A stretch of DNA of 64,000 nt. Source: Aliishimia sp963678085 (GTDB lineage Bacteria; Pseudomonadota; Alphaproteobacteria; Rhodobacterales; Rhodobacteraceae). The notes below the pieces were generated by a model. It was not told where the DNA came from and did no database searches. It saw only the letters and a program-made list of their open reading frames with translations. The translations under genes and the position numbers were made by a program. Position 1 is the first letter of the stretch; the number at the start of each line of letters is the position of its first letter. The DNA lies in contig OY782680.1 in assembly GCA_963678085.1 (NCBI GenBank), positions 744,001 through 808,000 of the forward strand, read 5' to 3'. Positions 8,058-16,123 of the stretch are shown one piece after another.

Positions 8058-8869
8058 GCGTGCAAAACAAGCCTCGCCCTAATTTATCTCATGGACGCAA
8101 AGCGATCCAGCCGACGCTGAAACCGCGATCTTTGATGGATGAACCCATGGATCTGGTCGGTATCTGGCAGGCGCGGATCATTACGCTTTTCCCTGAGGCT
8201 TTTCCTGGCGTGCTCGGTCTTAGCCTCACGGGCAAAGCCTTGCAGGACGGTAAATGGCAGCTGCATACCCATAATCTGCGCGAGCATGGGCTCACCCGTC
8301 ATCGCAATGTGGATGACACACCAGCGGGGGGCGGGGCCGGGATGGTGCTGCGCGCCGATGTGGTGGGCGCCGCGATAGACGAGGCAATGGCACGCGCACA
8401 GGGGCCCTGGCCGCTGATTTACCTCAGCCCGCGCGGGCGCCCCTTTACCCAAAACATGGCGCGCGCTTGGTCACAATGCGCTGGCATCACCTTGCTTTGC
8501 GGTCGCTTCGAAGGGGTCGATGAGCGGGTGCTGGAACATTATGGCGTCGAGGAAGTTTCGCTGGGGGATTTCGTGATGACCGGCGGAGAGATCGCCGCGC
8601 AAGCCATGATTGATGCCACCGTGCGCTTGCTCCCTGGGGTGCTGGGCAATGCGGCTTCAATGGAAGAGGAAAGCCATTCAAACGGGCTGTTGGAGCATCC
8701 GCAATACACGCGCCCGGCAATCTGGAAAGATCGGCCCATCCCCCAAGTGCTCACCTCGGGCGATCACGGGGCGGTGGCGCAATGGCGGCGCGCGCAGTCG
8801 CAGGCTCTGACCCAAGAGCGCCGCCCGGACCTGTGGGCGCAGTTTGTTGACGGGACCGAGCGGGACTGA
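8054..8869 (+). CDS. trmD: tRNA (guanine-37-N1)-methyltransferase
   Basis: Makes m1G37 in tRNAs reading CNN codons, using SAM, which prevents frameshifting. 271 aa, trefoil-knot SPOUT fold: NVDDTPAGGGAGMVLRADV, LCGRFEGVDERV and VMTGGEIAAQAMIDATVRLLP are diagnostic. About 35 residues precede the conserved WQARIITLFPEAFPG, so the N-terminus is longer than the E. coli enzyme; the GTG at 8054 overlaps the rimM stop, and an internal ATG at 8147 is possible. No rplS follows, unlike many genomes. Confidence 0.93.
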   Translation: MSVQNKPRPNLSHGRKAIQPTLKPRSLMDEPMDLVGIWQARIITLFPEAFPGVLGLSLTGKALQDGKWQLHTHNLREHGLTRHRNVDDTPAGGGAGMVLRADVVGAAIDEAMARAQGPWPLIYLSPRGRPFTQNMARAWSQCAGITLLCGRFEGVDERVLEHYGVEEVSLGDFVMTGGEIAAQAMIDATVRLLPGVLGNAASMEEESHSNGLLEHPQYTRPAIWKDRPIPQVLTSGDHGAVAQWRRAQSQALTQERRPDLWAQFVDGTERD

Positions 8870-8891
8870 GGGAAACTTCATCGCCCCTTTG

Positions 8892-9083
8892 TTAATGCGT
8901 GGGCTCGCACCCTGTGCCCCCAATCCCGTCATCATCGCCCGTTTCACAGGGCCTGTTGCGCGCGGCTTCAAGAACCGGTGCCTCCACGATGACAGCGTTA
9001 TCACCAGCAACTGCCGCCTCGTCGCGCGGAGCCTCGCAAGTTGCCAATACGGTGAGCACAGCCAGTAAGATTATGCGTTTCAT
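8892..9083 (-). CDS. Small predicted lipoprotein
   Basis: 63 aa. MKRIILLAVLTVLATC is a lipoprotein signal with a lipobox ending at C16; the mature part is acidic with two further cysteines (RPCETGDDDGIGGTGCEPTH). The ATG overlaps the stop of the DUF6502 gene (ATGA), so the pair is likely one operon. Not recognised; a short secreted partner of the upstream protein is possible. The residual doubt is its size. Confidence 0.55.
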   Translation of the reverse strand: MKRIILLAVLTVLATCEAPRDEAAVAGDNAVIVEAPVLEAARNRPCETGDDDGIGGTGCEPTH

Positions 9084-9847
9084 GGGCGCTCCCCCTCTTT
9101 TGGCGCGCGTGCAGTGTGGAACGTATAGCCCCCCGCGCGAAACCGATGAACCCCTGTTTCTTGTTTCTTCATCGCTGCCGCTTTTTGACTGAGCGTTTGC
9201 AGGATCTCCATCTGTGCCTTGCGATACTCCGCGTCAAGCTCGGCCACCTGCTCTGCGGTGAGGCGCTCATAATGCACGGCCCTCTCGAAATGTCGCGGTT
9301 GATCCAAGACGTTGTCCACCGCCGCCATAAGGTGATCCCCCGCATTGGCTGCAAGATACGCAATCTGATCCTCAGAGCCTGCCAGCGGTTGATAAGAGCG
9401 GTGCTCCAGCGTGACGATCCCACCCTCAACGCGCACGGTGCCTGCATCCACAAGCGAATCCAATAGCGTCCGTGAATGCACATCGCGCCGGATCTCGCGC
9501 GCTAATGTGTCAAAGGAGGGTTCCGGCGCGGTGCGCGGCAAGGGGAGCGGCACGCCTTGCTGCGAGAAACGCGGATCGGTCTGCCAAAGTGACACAAGGC
9601 GCGACAAAGCGGCGGGCTTTGGCCTGGCCTCAGGCGTGTCTTTCAATCGCTTGATATCGCGGCGCTGCAACCCCGTGAGCAAAGCAAGGCGGCTATCGGT
9701 GGCCTTGTGATCCTCCGCACGCGCACGCGCATGTGCAGCGGCCAGATATTGCCCTTTCATCGCCTCAACAAATTCTGGGAAAAGCACGCCGCGCGCCACC
9801 AGCAGACGCGCGATTGGGGCCAACAGGTTTTGCAGCAGATCAATCAT
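9080..9847 (-). CDS. DUF6502 family protein
   Basis: 255 aa, resembling the DUF6502 family: LLAPIARLLVARGVLFPEFVEAMKG at the N-terminus, then RLALLTGLQRRDIKRL, which reads like a helix-turn-helix. The family has no established biochemical role that I know. A plausible promoter (TTGCGC at 9877-9882, N17, TAATTT at 9854-9859, both on the minus strand) puts the transcription start at or next to the ATG, suggesting a leaderless mRNA. The palindrome at 9849-9863 overlaps that -10 box. Autoregulation is inferred, not shown. Confidence 0.75.
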   Translation of the reverse strand: MIDLLQNLLAPIARLLVARGVLFPEFVEAMKGQYLAAAHARARAEDHKATDSRLALLTGLQRRDIKRLKDTPEARPKPAALSRLVSLWQTDPRFSQQGVPLPLPRTAPEPSFDTLAREIRRDVHSRTLLDSLVDAGTVRVEGGIVTLEHRSYQPLAGSEDQIAYLAANAGDHLMAAVDNVLDQPRHFERAVHYERLTAEQVAELDAEYRKAQMEILQTLSQKAAAMKKQETGVHRFRAGGYTFHTARAPKEGERP

Positions 9848-9848
9848 A

Positions 9849-9910
9849 TGCGCAAATTACACATTTTTCTTGACTCGCGCAAGGCGGCAGATTTATGTGC
9901 TAATTGCACA
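9849..9910. promoter_or_regulatory. Divergent promoter with two related 15-bp palindromes
   Basis: Site 1 (TGCGCAAATTACACA, 9849-9863) and site 2 (TGTGCTAATTGCACA, 9896-9910) match at 12 of 15 positions and lie 47 bp apart. Site 2 overlaps the -10 of a plus-strand promoter (TTGACT 9870-9875, 17-bp spacer, TTATGT 9893-9898) leading to the vWA gene. Site 1 overlaps the -10 of the minus-strand promoter for DUF6502. The arrangement suggests one repressor controlling both genes. Confidence 0.65.
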
Positions 9911-9927
9911 TTTATGGAGAGTCCCAA

Positions 9928-11196
9928 ATGATACAGCGTTTCTCAATACTCGCTTTTTGCGGCATGATGGGCCTTGCTGCCTGTTCAGACGGGGGCGGCG
10001 ACCCGGCTGTCTCGGAGGCAGCAGCACCCGTGGTTCTTTCAGAGTCACATGATCGCTCCGAAGCGGTAATCGTCGAATCAGCGCGCTCCAGAGCACCGCG
10101 CACCCCAAAACCAGGCGTGTTGACGGCGGGCGATATCGACGATGGTTTGAATCGCGCACAGTTTCGCCGCTACCTGAACGAGGCCCGCAAACGCAGCAAC
10201 TTGCCCATCGCGGATTTTCGCAATCCCTTGGCGCTAGAGTTCGTCTCAGAATATGATCAAACCCGCCAACCCGGCGTGTTCTTCACCCTGCGTGCGGCTG
10301 GTGCGGATACGCCCTTTTGGTCGGGCTATTCCGGTGTGGATGGGCGTTCAGTGATCTATCCGGGCCTGCTCGGGGCGGGGGGCGCAAAGAACATTGAATT
10401 GCGTGCCTTTGCCAATGATCAGACCCAAGCTTTGGTCACCACGCTCAAACGCGGTGGGAACTGGCAGAGAATTGGCATCAAAGATAGTGGCTGGAACCCA
10501 CACTTTCTGGACCTTGCCTTCGTGGTCGATGCAACTGGATCTATGGGCGATGAGCTGGAATGGCTGCAACGCGATTTACTCAAGCTGGTGAATGTTGCAC
10601 GCCGCGCGGCGCCGGATGTCGATATCCGCTTTGCTTTGATCATGTACCGGGATCAGGGCGACGCCTATGTGGTGCGCAATTACGGATTTACCAAACGCAG
10701 CGCGCAGATGAAGCGCTGGCTGCGCGCACAGCATGCCGCTGGGGGCGGCGACTATCCCGAAGCCGCAGCGGATGCGATGCTGGCCGCCTCCCAGCTAAAT
10801 TGGCGGCGTGGGCAAGGGGAAAGATTGCTGTTCCATATCGCTGACGCACCGCCCCACAGCCACCAAGCCAACACCTACCTAAATGCGGCGCGCACCCTGG
10901 CGCAGAAAGACGTGCAAATCTTTGGCCTAGGCGCAAGCGGCGTGGCGGCGGAAAGTGAGCTGCTCATGCGGCAGGCGGCAGCGATGAATAATGGGCGCTA
11001 TCTCTTTTTGAGTGACGATAGCGGTGTAGGCAACGCCCATGCTGAACCGACGATCTCTTGCTATCGGGTGAGCGCGCTCACGGATCTGGTCACACGCGTT
11101 CTGCAATCGGAACTGTCAGGCCATCGGGTTGAGGCGCGCGAAGCGGACATCATTCGTGAAGTCGGGCGCTACCGCAACGGTGTGTGTAAAGAGTGA
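9928..11196 (+). CDS. von Willebrand factor A domain lipoprotein
   Basis: 422 aa. MIQRFSILAFCGMMGLAAC is a lipoprotein signal, lipobox LAAC. A vWA domain begins near residue 195 with a metal-ion-dependent adhesion site of the DxTxS form (FVVDATGSMGDEL). Further vWA strands include FALIMYRDQGDAYVVRNYG and LLFHIADAPPHS. Probably an envelope protein-binding or metal-binding factor. The ATG at 9928 has GGAGAG at 9916-9921; the ATG at 9904 lies inside the operator. It is divergent from DUF6502. Partner unknown. Confidence 0.82.
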   Translation: MIQRFSILAFCGMMGLAACSDGGGDPAVSEAAAPVVLSESHDRSEAVIVESARSRAPRTPKPGVLTAGDIDDGLNRAQFRRYLNEARKRSNLPIADFRNPLALEFVSEYDQTRQPGVFFTLRAAGADTPFWSGYSGVDGRSVIYPGLLGAGGAKNIELRAFANDQTQALVTTLKRGGNWQRIGIKDSGWNPHFLDLAFVVDATGSMGDELEWLQRDLLKLVNVARRAAPDVDIRFALIMYRDQGDAYVVRNYGFTKRSAQMKRWLRAQHAAGGGDYPEAAADAMLAASQLNWRRGQGERLLFHIADAPPHSHQANTYLNAARTLAQKDVQIFGLGASGVAAESELLMRQAAAMNNGRYLFLSDDSGVGNAHAEPTISCYRVSALTDLVTRVLQSELSGHRVEAREADIIREVGRYRNGVCKE

Positions 11197-11199
11197 GAT

Positions 11200-11238
11200 A
11201 TACGCCGCCGGCCCAAGACTTACGTGCCGGTGGCGTAT
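11200..11238 (+). terminator. 13-bp hairpin after the vWA gene
   Basis: Arms 11200-11212 and 11226-11238 pair over 13 bp with one G-T wobble around a 13-nt loop, four bases after the stop codon. No T-run follows, so it may be a 3'-end stabiliser or a Rho-associated end. Confidence 0.55.
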
Positions 11239-11282
11239 CGTTCACGCCCCAAAACCCTTAAAATCCCGTAACTACACCGCGT

Positions 11283-11348
11283 GCCCCCTTCATTTGGCCA
11301 ATAAATACCTTGCGGGGGTGTGGGGGTGCAAAACCCCCACGGCGCAGG
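11283..11348 (-). repeat. Dispersed GC-rich hairpin repeat, copy B
   Basis: Inverted copy of the 66-bp element at 6045-6110, with two differences, downstream of the vWA gene. Near identity over distant sites argues for recent spread or copy correction. Confidence 0.85.
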
Positions 11349-11536
11349 CCCATCCAACAAGCGCGACTTTGCTTCAGGGCGCATTTTTTCAGACGGCCTC
11401 GATAAAAAGCATTTAAATATCAATATATTAACTCAGATACCTATCCTAGCTTGATTTTCACCCCCGCCATTTTGCATCTTTTTTCGCACCCGTGCGTCAA
11501 GGTTTGCAGACACACACTGAAAACAGGAGATGATCC
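11349..11536. other. AT-rich gap upstream of the DUF2703 gene
   Basis: About 190 bp with no credible gene. It holds an AT-rich patch (ATTTAAATATCAATATATTAA near 11411-11431), markedly richer in AT than its surroundings, and a weak SD site (ACAGGAG) before the ATG at 11537. It presumably holds the promoter and a regulatory site for the DUF2703 gene; none could be defined. Confidence 0.4.
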
Positions 11537-12085
11537 ATGAGTTGTTGTAACGCACCCGCCACGGACCAAGCACAGATCGAAGCGCAAAAGACCATTCACC
11601 TTGAATTCCTCTATCTTGATGAGAGCACGTGCAAGCCTTGCGGAGGCACCGGCGTCGCCGTGGATGAGGCCGCGCAGATGGTTGCGGGCCCCTTGTCCTC
11701 GATGGGCATGGCTTTGAACGTTGAGCGCCTGCATGTGGCCACGCGTCAGGATGCGATGCGTCACAAGCTAGAAGCATCGCCCACCATTCGCATCAACGGT
11801 GTCGATATTGATCCAAGCCAGACGCAAAGTGATTGCGAAACCTGCGGCGAAATTGCGGGGGGGCAGACCAAAGTTGATTGCAGAACCTGGCATTGGAAGG
11901 GGCAGACCAATTCTTCGGCCCCCGTTGGTTTGATCGTCGAAGCGATTATGGCTGCGGCCGTTGCCCCCAAAGCTGCGGCCAGCGATTGTTGCGGGGCGTC
12001 TGGCACCCCGCACGCTTTTGCGCTTCCCGATAACCTTGTGAGCTTTTTCGATGCGCGCGAGGCAAATGACCCCAACCTATGCTAA
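11537..12085 (+). CDS. Cysteine-rich DUF2703-like protein
   Basis: 182 aa with ten cysteines: CC at 3-4, CKPC at 32-35, a CETC, one more central Cys, a CC and a terminal Cys. HLEFLYLDESTCKPCGGTG and EASPTIRINGVDIDP give a thioredoxin-like impression and match DUF2703 as I know it. The cysteine pattern suggests metal, metalloid or thiol binding. It is followed by a SigZ-like sigma factor in the same direction, which may control it or be controlled with it. No signal peptide, so cytoplasmic. Confidence 0.65.
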   Translation: MSCCNAPATDQAQIEAQKTIHLEFLYLDESTCKPCGGTGVAVDEAAQMVAGPLSSMGMALNVERLHVATRQDAMRHKLEASPTIRINGVDIDPSQTQSDCETCGEIAGGQTKVDCRTWHWKGQTNSSAPVGLIVEAIMAAAVAPKAAASDCCGASGTPHAFALPDNLVSFFDAREANDPNLC

Positions 12086-12091
12086 GCAGGA

Positions 12092-12123
12092 TTTCCCAAA
12101 AGTGGACACCGGTTTTGGGATAA
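12092..12123 (-). repeat. Dispersed ACCGGTG-CCACTTTT repeat, copy D1
   Basis: Inverted-orientation copy of the motif that also occurs at 28169-28218 and 63068-63117. The core is AAAACCGGTGTCCACTTTT flanked by a 7-bp inverted repeat (CCCAAAA and TTTTGGG). It lies between the DUF2703 gene and the sigma-factor leader. Confidence 0.7.
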
Positions 12124-12147
12124 AAATCTTGCAAAATCAAAGAACAA

Positions 12148-12187
12148 TAAGCAGGTATTTGTGGGGGAAACCACGAATACCTGCTTA
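12148..12187 (+). promoter_or_regulatory. Long hairpin in the leader of the sigma-factor gene
   Basis: Perfect 12-bp arms TAAGCAGGTATT (12148-12159) and AATACCTGCTTA (12176-12187), then an inner T-G wobble and four more pairs (GTGG with CCAC) around a GGGAAA loop. It ends 15 bases before the ATG at 12203, directly against the SD region (AGGAAAG). There is no T-run, so it is not a simple terminator; it could be an operator, an RNA switch or a protein-binding leader. Confidence 0.7.
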
Positions 12188-12202
12188 GGATAGGAAAGCA
12201 GA

Positions 12203-12757
12203 ATGCACTCACCCGACACTGCGTTTAGAGAGTTCCGCGCGACGCTTCAGCGCTTTGTTGCCCGGCGCCTTCGAAACCCGGAGGATGTGGAGGATGTCGT
12301 GCAGGATGTTTTCCTGAGGGTCACGCGCAACCGTGTGGCCCTCGAAAACGCCAAAGAACCCTTGGCCTGGCTGTTTCAAGTCACGAAAACCGCTTTGATC
12401 GATCACACCCGCAGACAACAAAAACACGGAAATACCGAGAACGGGGTCGAGATCGACGATTTGCCAGATCTTTCCACAGTGGCGCAGGGCAGTGATTTTG
12501 CACCCTGTCTAGAGCCCCTTGTCGCCCAACTGCCCCCCAAATACCGGGATGCGATCCGCTATGTGGATCTAGAAGGGGGTCGCCAGATTGACCTTGCCAA
12601 AGCGAATGGGGTCACGGGCCCAACCGCGCGCTCCCAAGTGCAGCGCGGGCGGCAAATGCTGAAAAGCGCGATACTCGCGTGCTGCCGTGTTGAAAAAGAC
12701 GCCCTTAAGCGAATCACAGCGCTAGAGCCAGAAAAGACCGGCCCGAACTGCTGCTAG
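12203..12757 (+). CDS. ECF-type RNA polymerase sigma factor, SigZ-like
   Basis: 184 aa. Sigma region 2 covers residues about 10-75 (FVARRLRNPEDVEDVVQDVFLRV); region 4 covers about 110-160 (LPPKYRDAIRYVDLEG, then IDLAKANGVTGPTARSQVQRG). The C-terminal tail ends in cysteines (ACCRVEK and NCC at the very end), similar to SigZ and to sigma factors that sense metals or thiols through a C-terminal tail. No anti-sigma gene is adjacent. It follows the cysteine-rich DUF2703 gene and converges on motE with a 4-bp overlap (CTAG). Confidence 0.82.
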   Translation: MHSPDTAFREFRATLQRFVARRLRNPEDVEDVVQDVFLRVTRNRVALENAKEPLAWLFQVTKTALIDHTRRQQKHGNTENGVEIDDLPDLSTVAQGSDFAPCLEPLVAQLPPKYRDAIRYVDLEGGRQIDLAKANGVTGPTARSQVQRGRQMLKSAILACCRVEKDALKRITALEPEKTGPNCC

Positions 12758-13347
12758 TTCTTTGGGACATTTGCGTTTCTGCCAGCCAAAATCGCACTGA
12801 TTGTATAGGCAGATCCAGGCTTCATGCCTGCCATAATTGCGGCTGCGGTTTCTGGCTTCATGCGGCCCAGAAAACCAGCGGCAAAGTCAGGGGCCATTTC
12901 TTCGAATAGGGCCGCGGCGGTTTTGGGCTTCATGTTTTCATAAACCGCCGTGAGTCTGGTTAAATCATCTTCAGCGGCCGTGCTGGCCAAAGATAGGGTC
13001 TGTCGCAGCTCGGTCTCTGCAGCTTTTAATTGCTCGAGCTTCTGATCCACCTCTTCTTCGATGATTCGAAGCGCTTTCATCCGCCGTTCTATCTGCCGTT
13101 CCTTGAGTTGGACGCGCTCTTCTCGCTCTTGAAAAGCTTTCAACGTCGCATCCAATTTGGCATCAGATGCGGTGACCGGGCTTGCCTCTTCTTTAACCGC
13201 ATTCGGTTTTTCCTCATTTGGGGTCACGGCTGCAAATACCTGCTCCGCCCCAAGAAAAATGCGTATCCCCGCCGAAAAAATGAATAAAAAGCTCAGGATA
13301 ACTAACGTGCCACGGCCCTTTTTGGCGATAATCGATACCTTAGACAT
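12754..13347 (-). CDS. motE: MotE-like flagellar chaperone
   Basis: 197 aa. One N-terminal membrane anchor (residues about 14-36), a long charged coiled coil (about 65-130: EREERVQLKERQIERRMKAL) and a C-terminal MgtE-N-like fold (YENMKPKTAAALFEEMAPDF, MKPETAAAIMAGM). MotE in rhizobia assists the MotC periplasmic motility protein. It is the last gene of the fliL-DUF6468-motE unit, two bases after the preceding stop. Confidence 0.75.
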   Translation of the reverse strand: MSKVSIIAKKGRGTLVILSFLFIFSAGIRIFLGAEQVFAAVTPNEEKPNAVKEEASPVTASDAKLDATLKAFQEREERVQLKERQIERRMKALRIIEEEVDQKLEQLKAAETELRQTLSLASTAAEDDLTRLTAVYENMKPKTAAALFEEMAPDFAAGFLGRMKPETAAAIMAGMKPGSAYTISAILAGRNANVPKN

Positions 13348-13349
13348 TG

Positions 13350-13856
13350 TTACGCCTCTCTTACTCTCCGACGGGTAAACATGGGTTCAGAGGACTCGCT
13401 GGCTGGCGGGGCAGCGGGTTCCTGTTGTGTTGGTTCAGCTATTTGCTCTTCTTCGGGCGCGTCCTCTGGCATTGCCTGCTGCGGCTCAGGCTCTTCCTGC
13501 ACAGGCGCCACTGGTTCTGTTGCAGGTTCTGGCGCTGCAGCTGGCGCAGGAGTTACCGAGCCACCCTCTTGGGGTACAATATCATGCAACGAGGCCATTT
13601 GTATCTCAAGCTGGCGGCGCACATCTTCGGCCCGCGCGGTCAGCTGTTGCAACTCTGATGCCGAAACCTCAGCAGCAGTTCGCGCCGATGAAAGAATTTT
13701 TTCAAGATCATCCACCTGGGCCGATAATACAGCAACAGCCCCGCCCATACCTGATTCGAGGTTGTTGAAGTTGCGCAATCGACGCCCCAAAACAAAACAA
13801 TAAAAGGCCGCCCCGAGCGCCCCCGCTACCAATAATATGTCCGCAATTAGTGCCAT
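13350..13856 (-). CDS. Flagellar-cluster membrane protein, DUF6468-like
   Basis: 168 aa. One N-terminal membrane helix (residues 2-24), a coiled coil (about 30-90), then a Pro/Glu/Ala-rich low-complexity region (about 95-155) and a basic C-terminus (FTRRRVREA). DUF6468 proteins of this architecture occur between fliL and motE in alphaproteobacteria. Precise role unknown; presumably acts at the flagellar base or stator. Confidence 0.65.
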   Translation of the reverse strand: MALIADILLVAGALGAAFYCFVLGRRLRNFNNLESGMGGAVAVLSAQVDDLEKILSSARTAAEVSASELQQLTARAEDVRRQLEIQMASLHDIVPQEGGSVTPAPAAAPEPATEPVAPVQEEPEPQQAMPEDAPEEEQIAEPTQQEPAAPPASESSEPMFTRRRVREA

Positions 13857-13866
13857 CGTTTTCTCT

Positions 13867-14355
13867 TTAGTTCAGGACAAATTCCATAATGAGCAAATCG
13901 TTAACACGCCCTTCACCTGTAACGATCTGCACGCGGCGCAGCATTTGCGCCCGCAACCGGGACAGAGCGGAAGGGTTTTCAATATCAGTTACATTTAGTG
14001 CGCGAAGATAGCCGTTGAGCACATCAACGACCCGCGGAAGCAGGAGTTGCACGTCGTCTTGGTATTGCGCCGGCACCTCAAGCTGAGCGCGAAACAGCAA
14101 ATTCGTCGCCTGAGCTCCGTTTGGTAACGGAACAACCAGCGGGTCAACCGGAACAAAAACGACATCTGGAAGCGCCTGCACCGCGGTATCGGCGATCTCG
14201 ATATCTTCTGCCGTTTCATCCCCCATAAGCATACCGGACCAAGTCGCGTAGAACCCGCCGCCGCCGCCCAAAAGCGCAACCACCAACCCTAGGATAAGGG
14301 GCAGCTTAGACGGTTTCTTTTCCTCGACGCCTTCTTCTTCTTCACTGTCTGCCAT
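13867..14355 (-). CDS. fliL: Flagellar basal-body protein FliL
   Basis: 162 aa, inner-membrane protein that surrounds and stabilises the stator. A charged cytoplasmic N-terminus (SEEEEGVEEKKPSK), one membrane helix (about 21-43), and a periplasmic stomatin-like domain with FRAQLEVPAQYQDDVQ and SRLRAQMLRRVQ. ATG 14355 is used; the ATG six bases upstream is possible. It is divergent from fliF. Confidence 0.85.
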   Translation of the reverse strand: MADSEEEEGVEEKKPSKLPLILGLVVALLGGGGGFYATWSGMLMGDETAEDIEIADTAVQALPDVVFVPVDPLVVPLPNGAQATNLLFRAQLEVPAQYQDDVQLLLPRVVDVLNGYLRALNVTDIENPSALSRLRAQMLRRVQIVTGEGRVNDLLIMEFVLN

Positions 14356-14473
14356 GAGCAATCCAACTTCTTTGTGCCAGATCGTTTTACCGCAGATGCA
14401 CTAACCGAATGTTAAGCGTGATGCGGCAAAGTGAATTCAGACTTGGCAGAAAGCCAGTGAAACGGAGGCACAT

Positions 14474-16123
14474 GTGCAGCAGTTGTTTGATGTATGGAAT
14501 AGGTTGACATTTAACCGCAAAATCATTGCGATTGCAGCGACGATGGGTGTTTTCTTTGCGGTTATGGCCATGGCGCGGATGGTGTCCGCCCCTTCGCTGT
14601 CTTTAATGTATGCAGGGCTCGAATCATCCGCGGCGGGCGAAGTCGTGCGCGCCCTAGAAGCACGCGGCGTCGCGCATGAGGTGCGGGGCGGGGCAATTTT
14701 TGTTGACGCCAGCCAGCGTGATCAGCTCCGGATGACACTGGCGAGTGAAGGTCTGCCTGCCAATGGCACCGGCGGATATGAATTGCTTGATAATCTGAGC
14801 GGCTTTGGAACCACGTCGCAGATGTTTGATGCGGCATATTGGCGCGCAAAAGAGGGCGAGCTTGCGCGCACGATTGTTGCCAGCAAATTCATCAATTCTG
14901 CACGCGTTCACATTGCCAACACGGCATCGAACCCGTTTCAGCGTGGCCTAACGCCCACCGCCTCGGTTTCGGTCAGCGCCTCTGGTGGTCAAATCACCGC
15001 TCAGCAGGCCAAATCACTGAAATATCTAGTCTCTTCTGCCGTTGCGGGGCTGTCACCGGACGATGTTGCTGTGATTGGCGCGGATGGAACTCTGCTTGGG
15101 GCCGATGAGCAATCACAGGGGGATCTGACCGAGGATCGGGCGAATCGGATAAAAGAGAAGGTCGAGCGCCTGCTAGAGGCTCGGGTTGGTGTCGGAAATG
15201 CCGTTGTCGAAGTGAGCATTGACACTGTGACCGAGCGTGAGGCGATTCGCGAGCGCCGGTTTGATCCGCAAAATCGCGTCGCCATTAGCACGGATACCGA
15301 AGAAATCACCAATTCCTCTACCCAGGCTGGCTCTGGTGCGGTCAGTGTGGCCTCTAATCTGCCCGATGGGGATGCGGGGGGCGGCGATGAGTCGAGCTCG
15401 CAAAATAACCAGACGCGCGAGCGGGTGAATTATGAGGTTTCTGAAACCGAACGTGAAATTGTACGTGCGCCCGGTGCTATAAAACGGATGACTGTAGCCG
15501 TTTTGGTCAATGGGAGTGAAACAACCGCAGAAGATGGGACTGTGACAGTCGAGCCACGTGCAGATGATGAGCTAAGCGCCTTGCAAGAGCTTGTCGAATC
15601 CGCCGTGGGCTTTGATGAGGCGCGCGGCGATGTCATCACGATAAAATCCATGGCGCTTTTGGCGGTCGAGCCCGTCGGCACCCAGTTTCAGCAATCCTAT
15701 TTTGACACGCTTAGCATTGATCTGATGTCTATTATACAGATGGCGGTTTTGGGGATTGTGACGCTGCTTTTGGGTATGTTTGTGATTCGCCCGGTCCTGG
15801 CGGCTTCGGCTGCGGCCCCTGCGGCTTTGCCCCCCGCTGATGACGACGCCGCGCAGGACGAATTTTCAGGATTGGATTTACCCGCCTTAGATGGCGAGAT
15901 CGGCAATGCGGCGGACCCTTTGCCTGACTTGCCCGCAACCGGGGATTTCGGGCAAGAGGATGATATCCTTCCAGAATTACCGATGCTTGGCGGTATGGGA
16001 ATGGGTATGGGCATGGGGGAAAGCTCCCCTGCGGATCGGCTGCGCAATCTAATTGATGAACGCCAAACCGAGACGGTTGAAATTCTACGCAACTGGCTGG
16101 AAGAGAAAGAGGACGCCGCGTGA
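14474..16123 (+). CDS. fliF: Flagellar MS-ring protein FliF
   Basis: Builds the MS ring in the inner membrane on which the rotor and export gate assemble. 549 aa, GTG start at 14474 with CGGAGG upstream. Membrane helices near residues 17-37 and 418-437; periplasmic ring-building motifs include YAGLESSAAGEVVRALEARG and PTASVSVSASGG. The cytoplasmic C-terminus (NLIDERQTETVEILRNWLEE) binds FliG. A glycine-methionine tract (MGMGMGMG) precedes it. Confidence 0.93.
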   Translation: MQQLFDVWNRLTFNRKIIAIAATMGVFFAVMAMARMVSAPSLSLMYAGLESSAAGEVVRALEARGVAHEVRGGAIFVDASQRDQLRMTLASEGLPANGTGGYELLDNLSGFGTTSQMFDAAYWRAKEGELARTIVASKFINSARVHIANTASNPFQRGLTPTASVSVSASGGQITAQQAKSLKYLVSSAVAGLSPDDVAVIGADGTLLGADEQSQGDLTEDRANRIKEKVERLLEARVGVGNAVVEVSIDTVTEREAIRERRFDPQNRVAISTDTEEITNSSTQAGSGAVSVASNLPDGDAGGGDESSSQNNQTRERVNYEVSETEREIVRAPGAIKRMTVAVLVNGSETTAEDGTVTVEPRADDELSALQELVESAVGFDEARGDVITIKSMALLAVEPVGTQFQQSYFDTLSIDLMSIIQMAVLGIVTLLLGMFVIRPVLAASAAAPAALPPADDDAAQDEFSGLDLPALDGEIGNAADPLPDLPATGDFGQEDDILPELPMLGGMGMGMGMGESSPADRLRNLIDERQTETVEILRNWLEEKEDAA

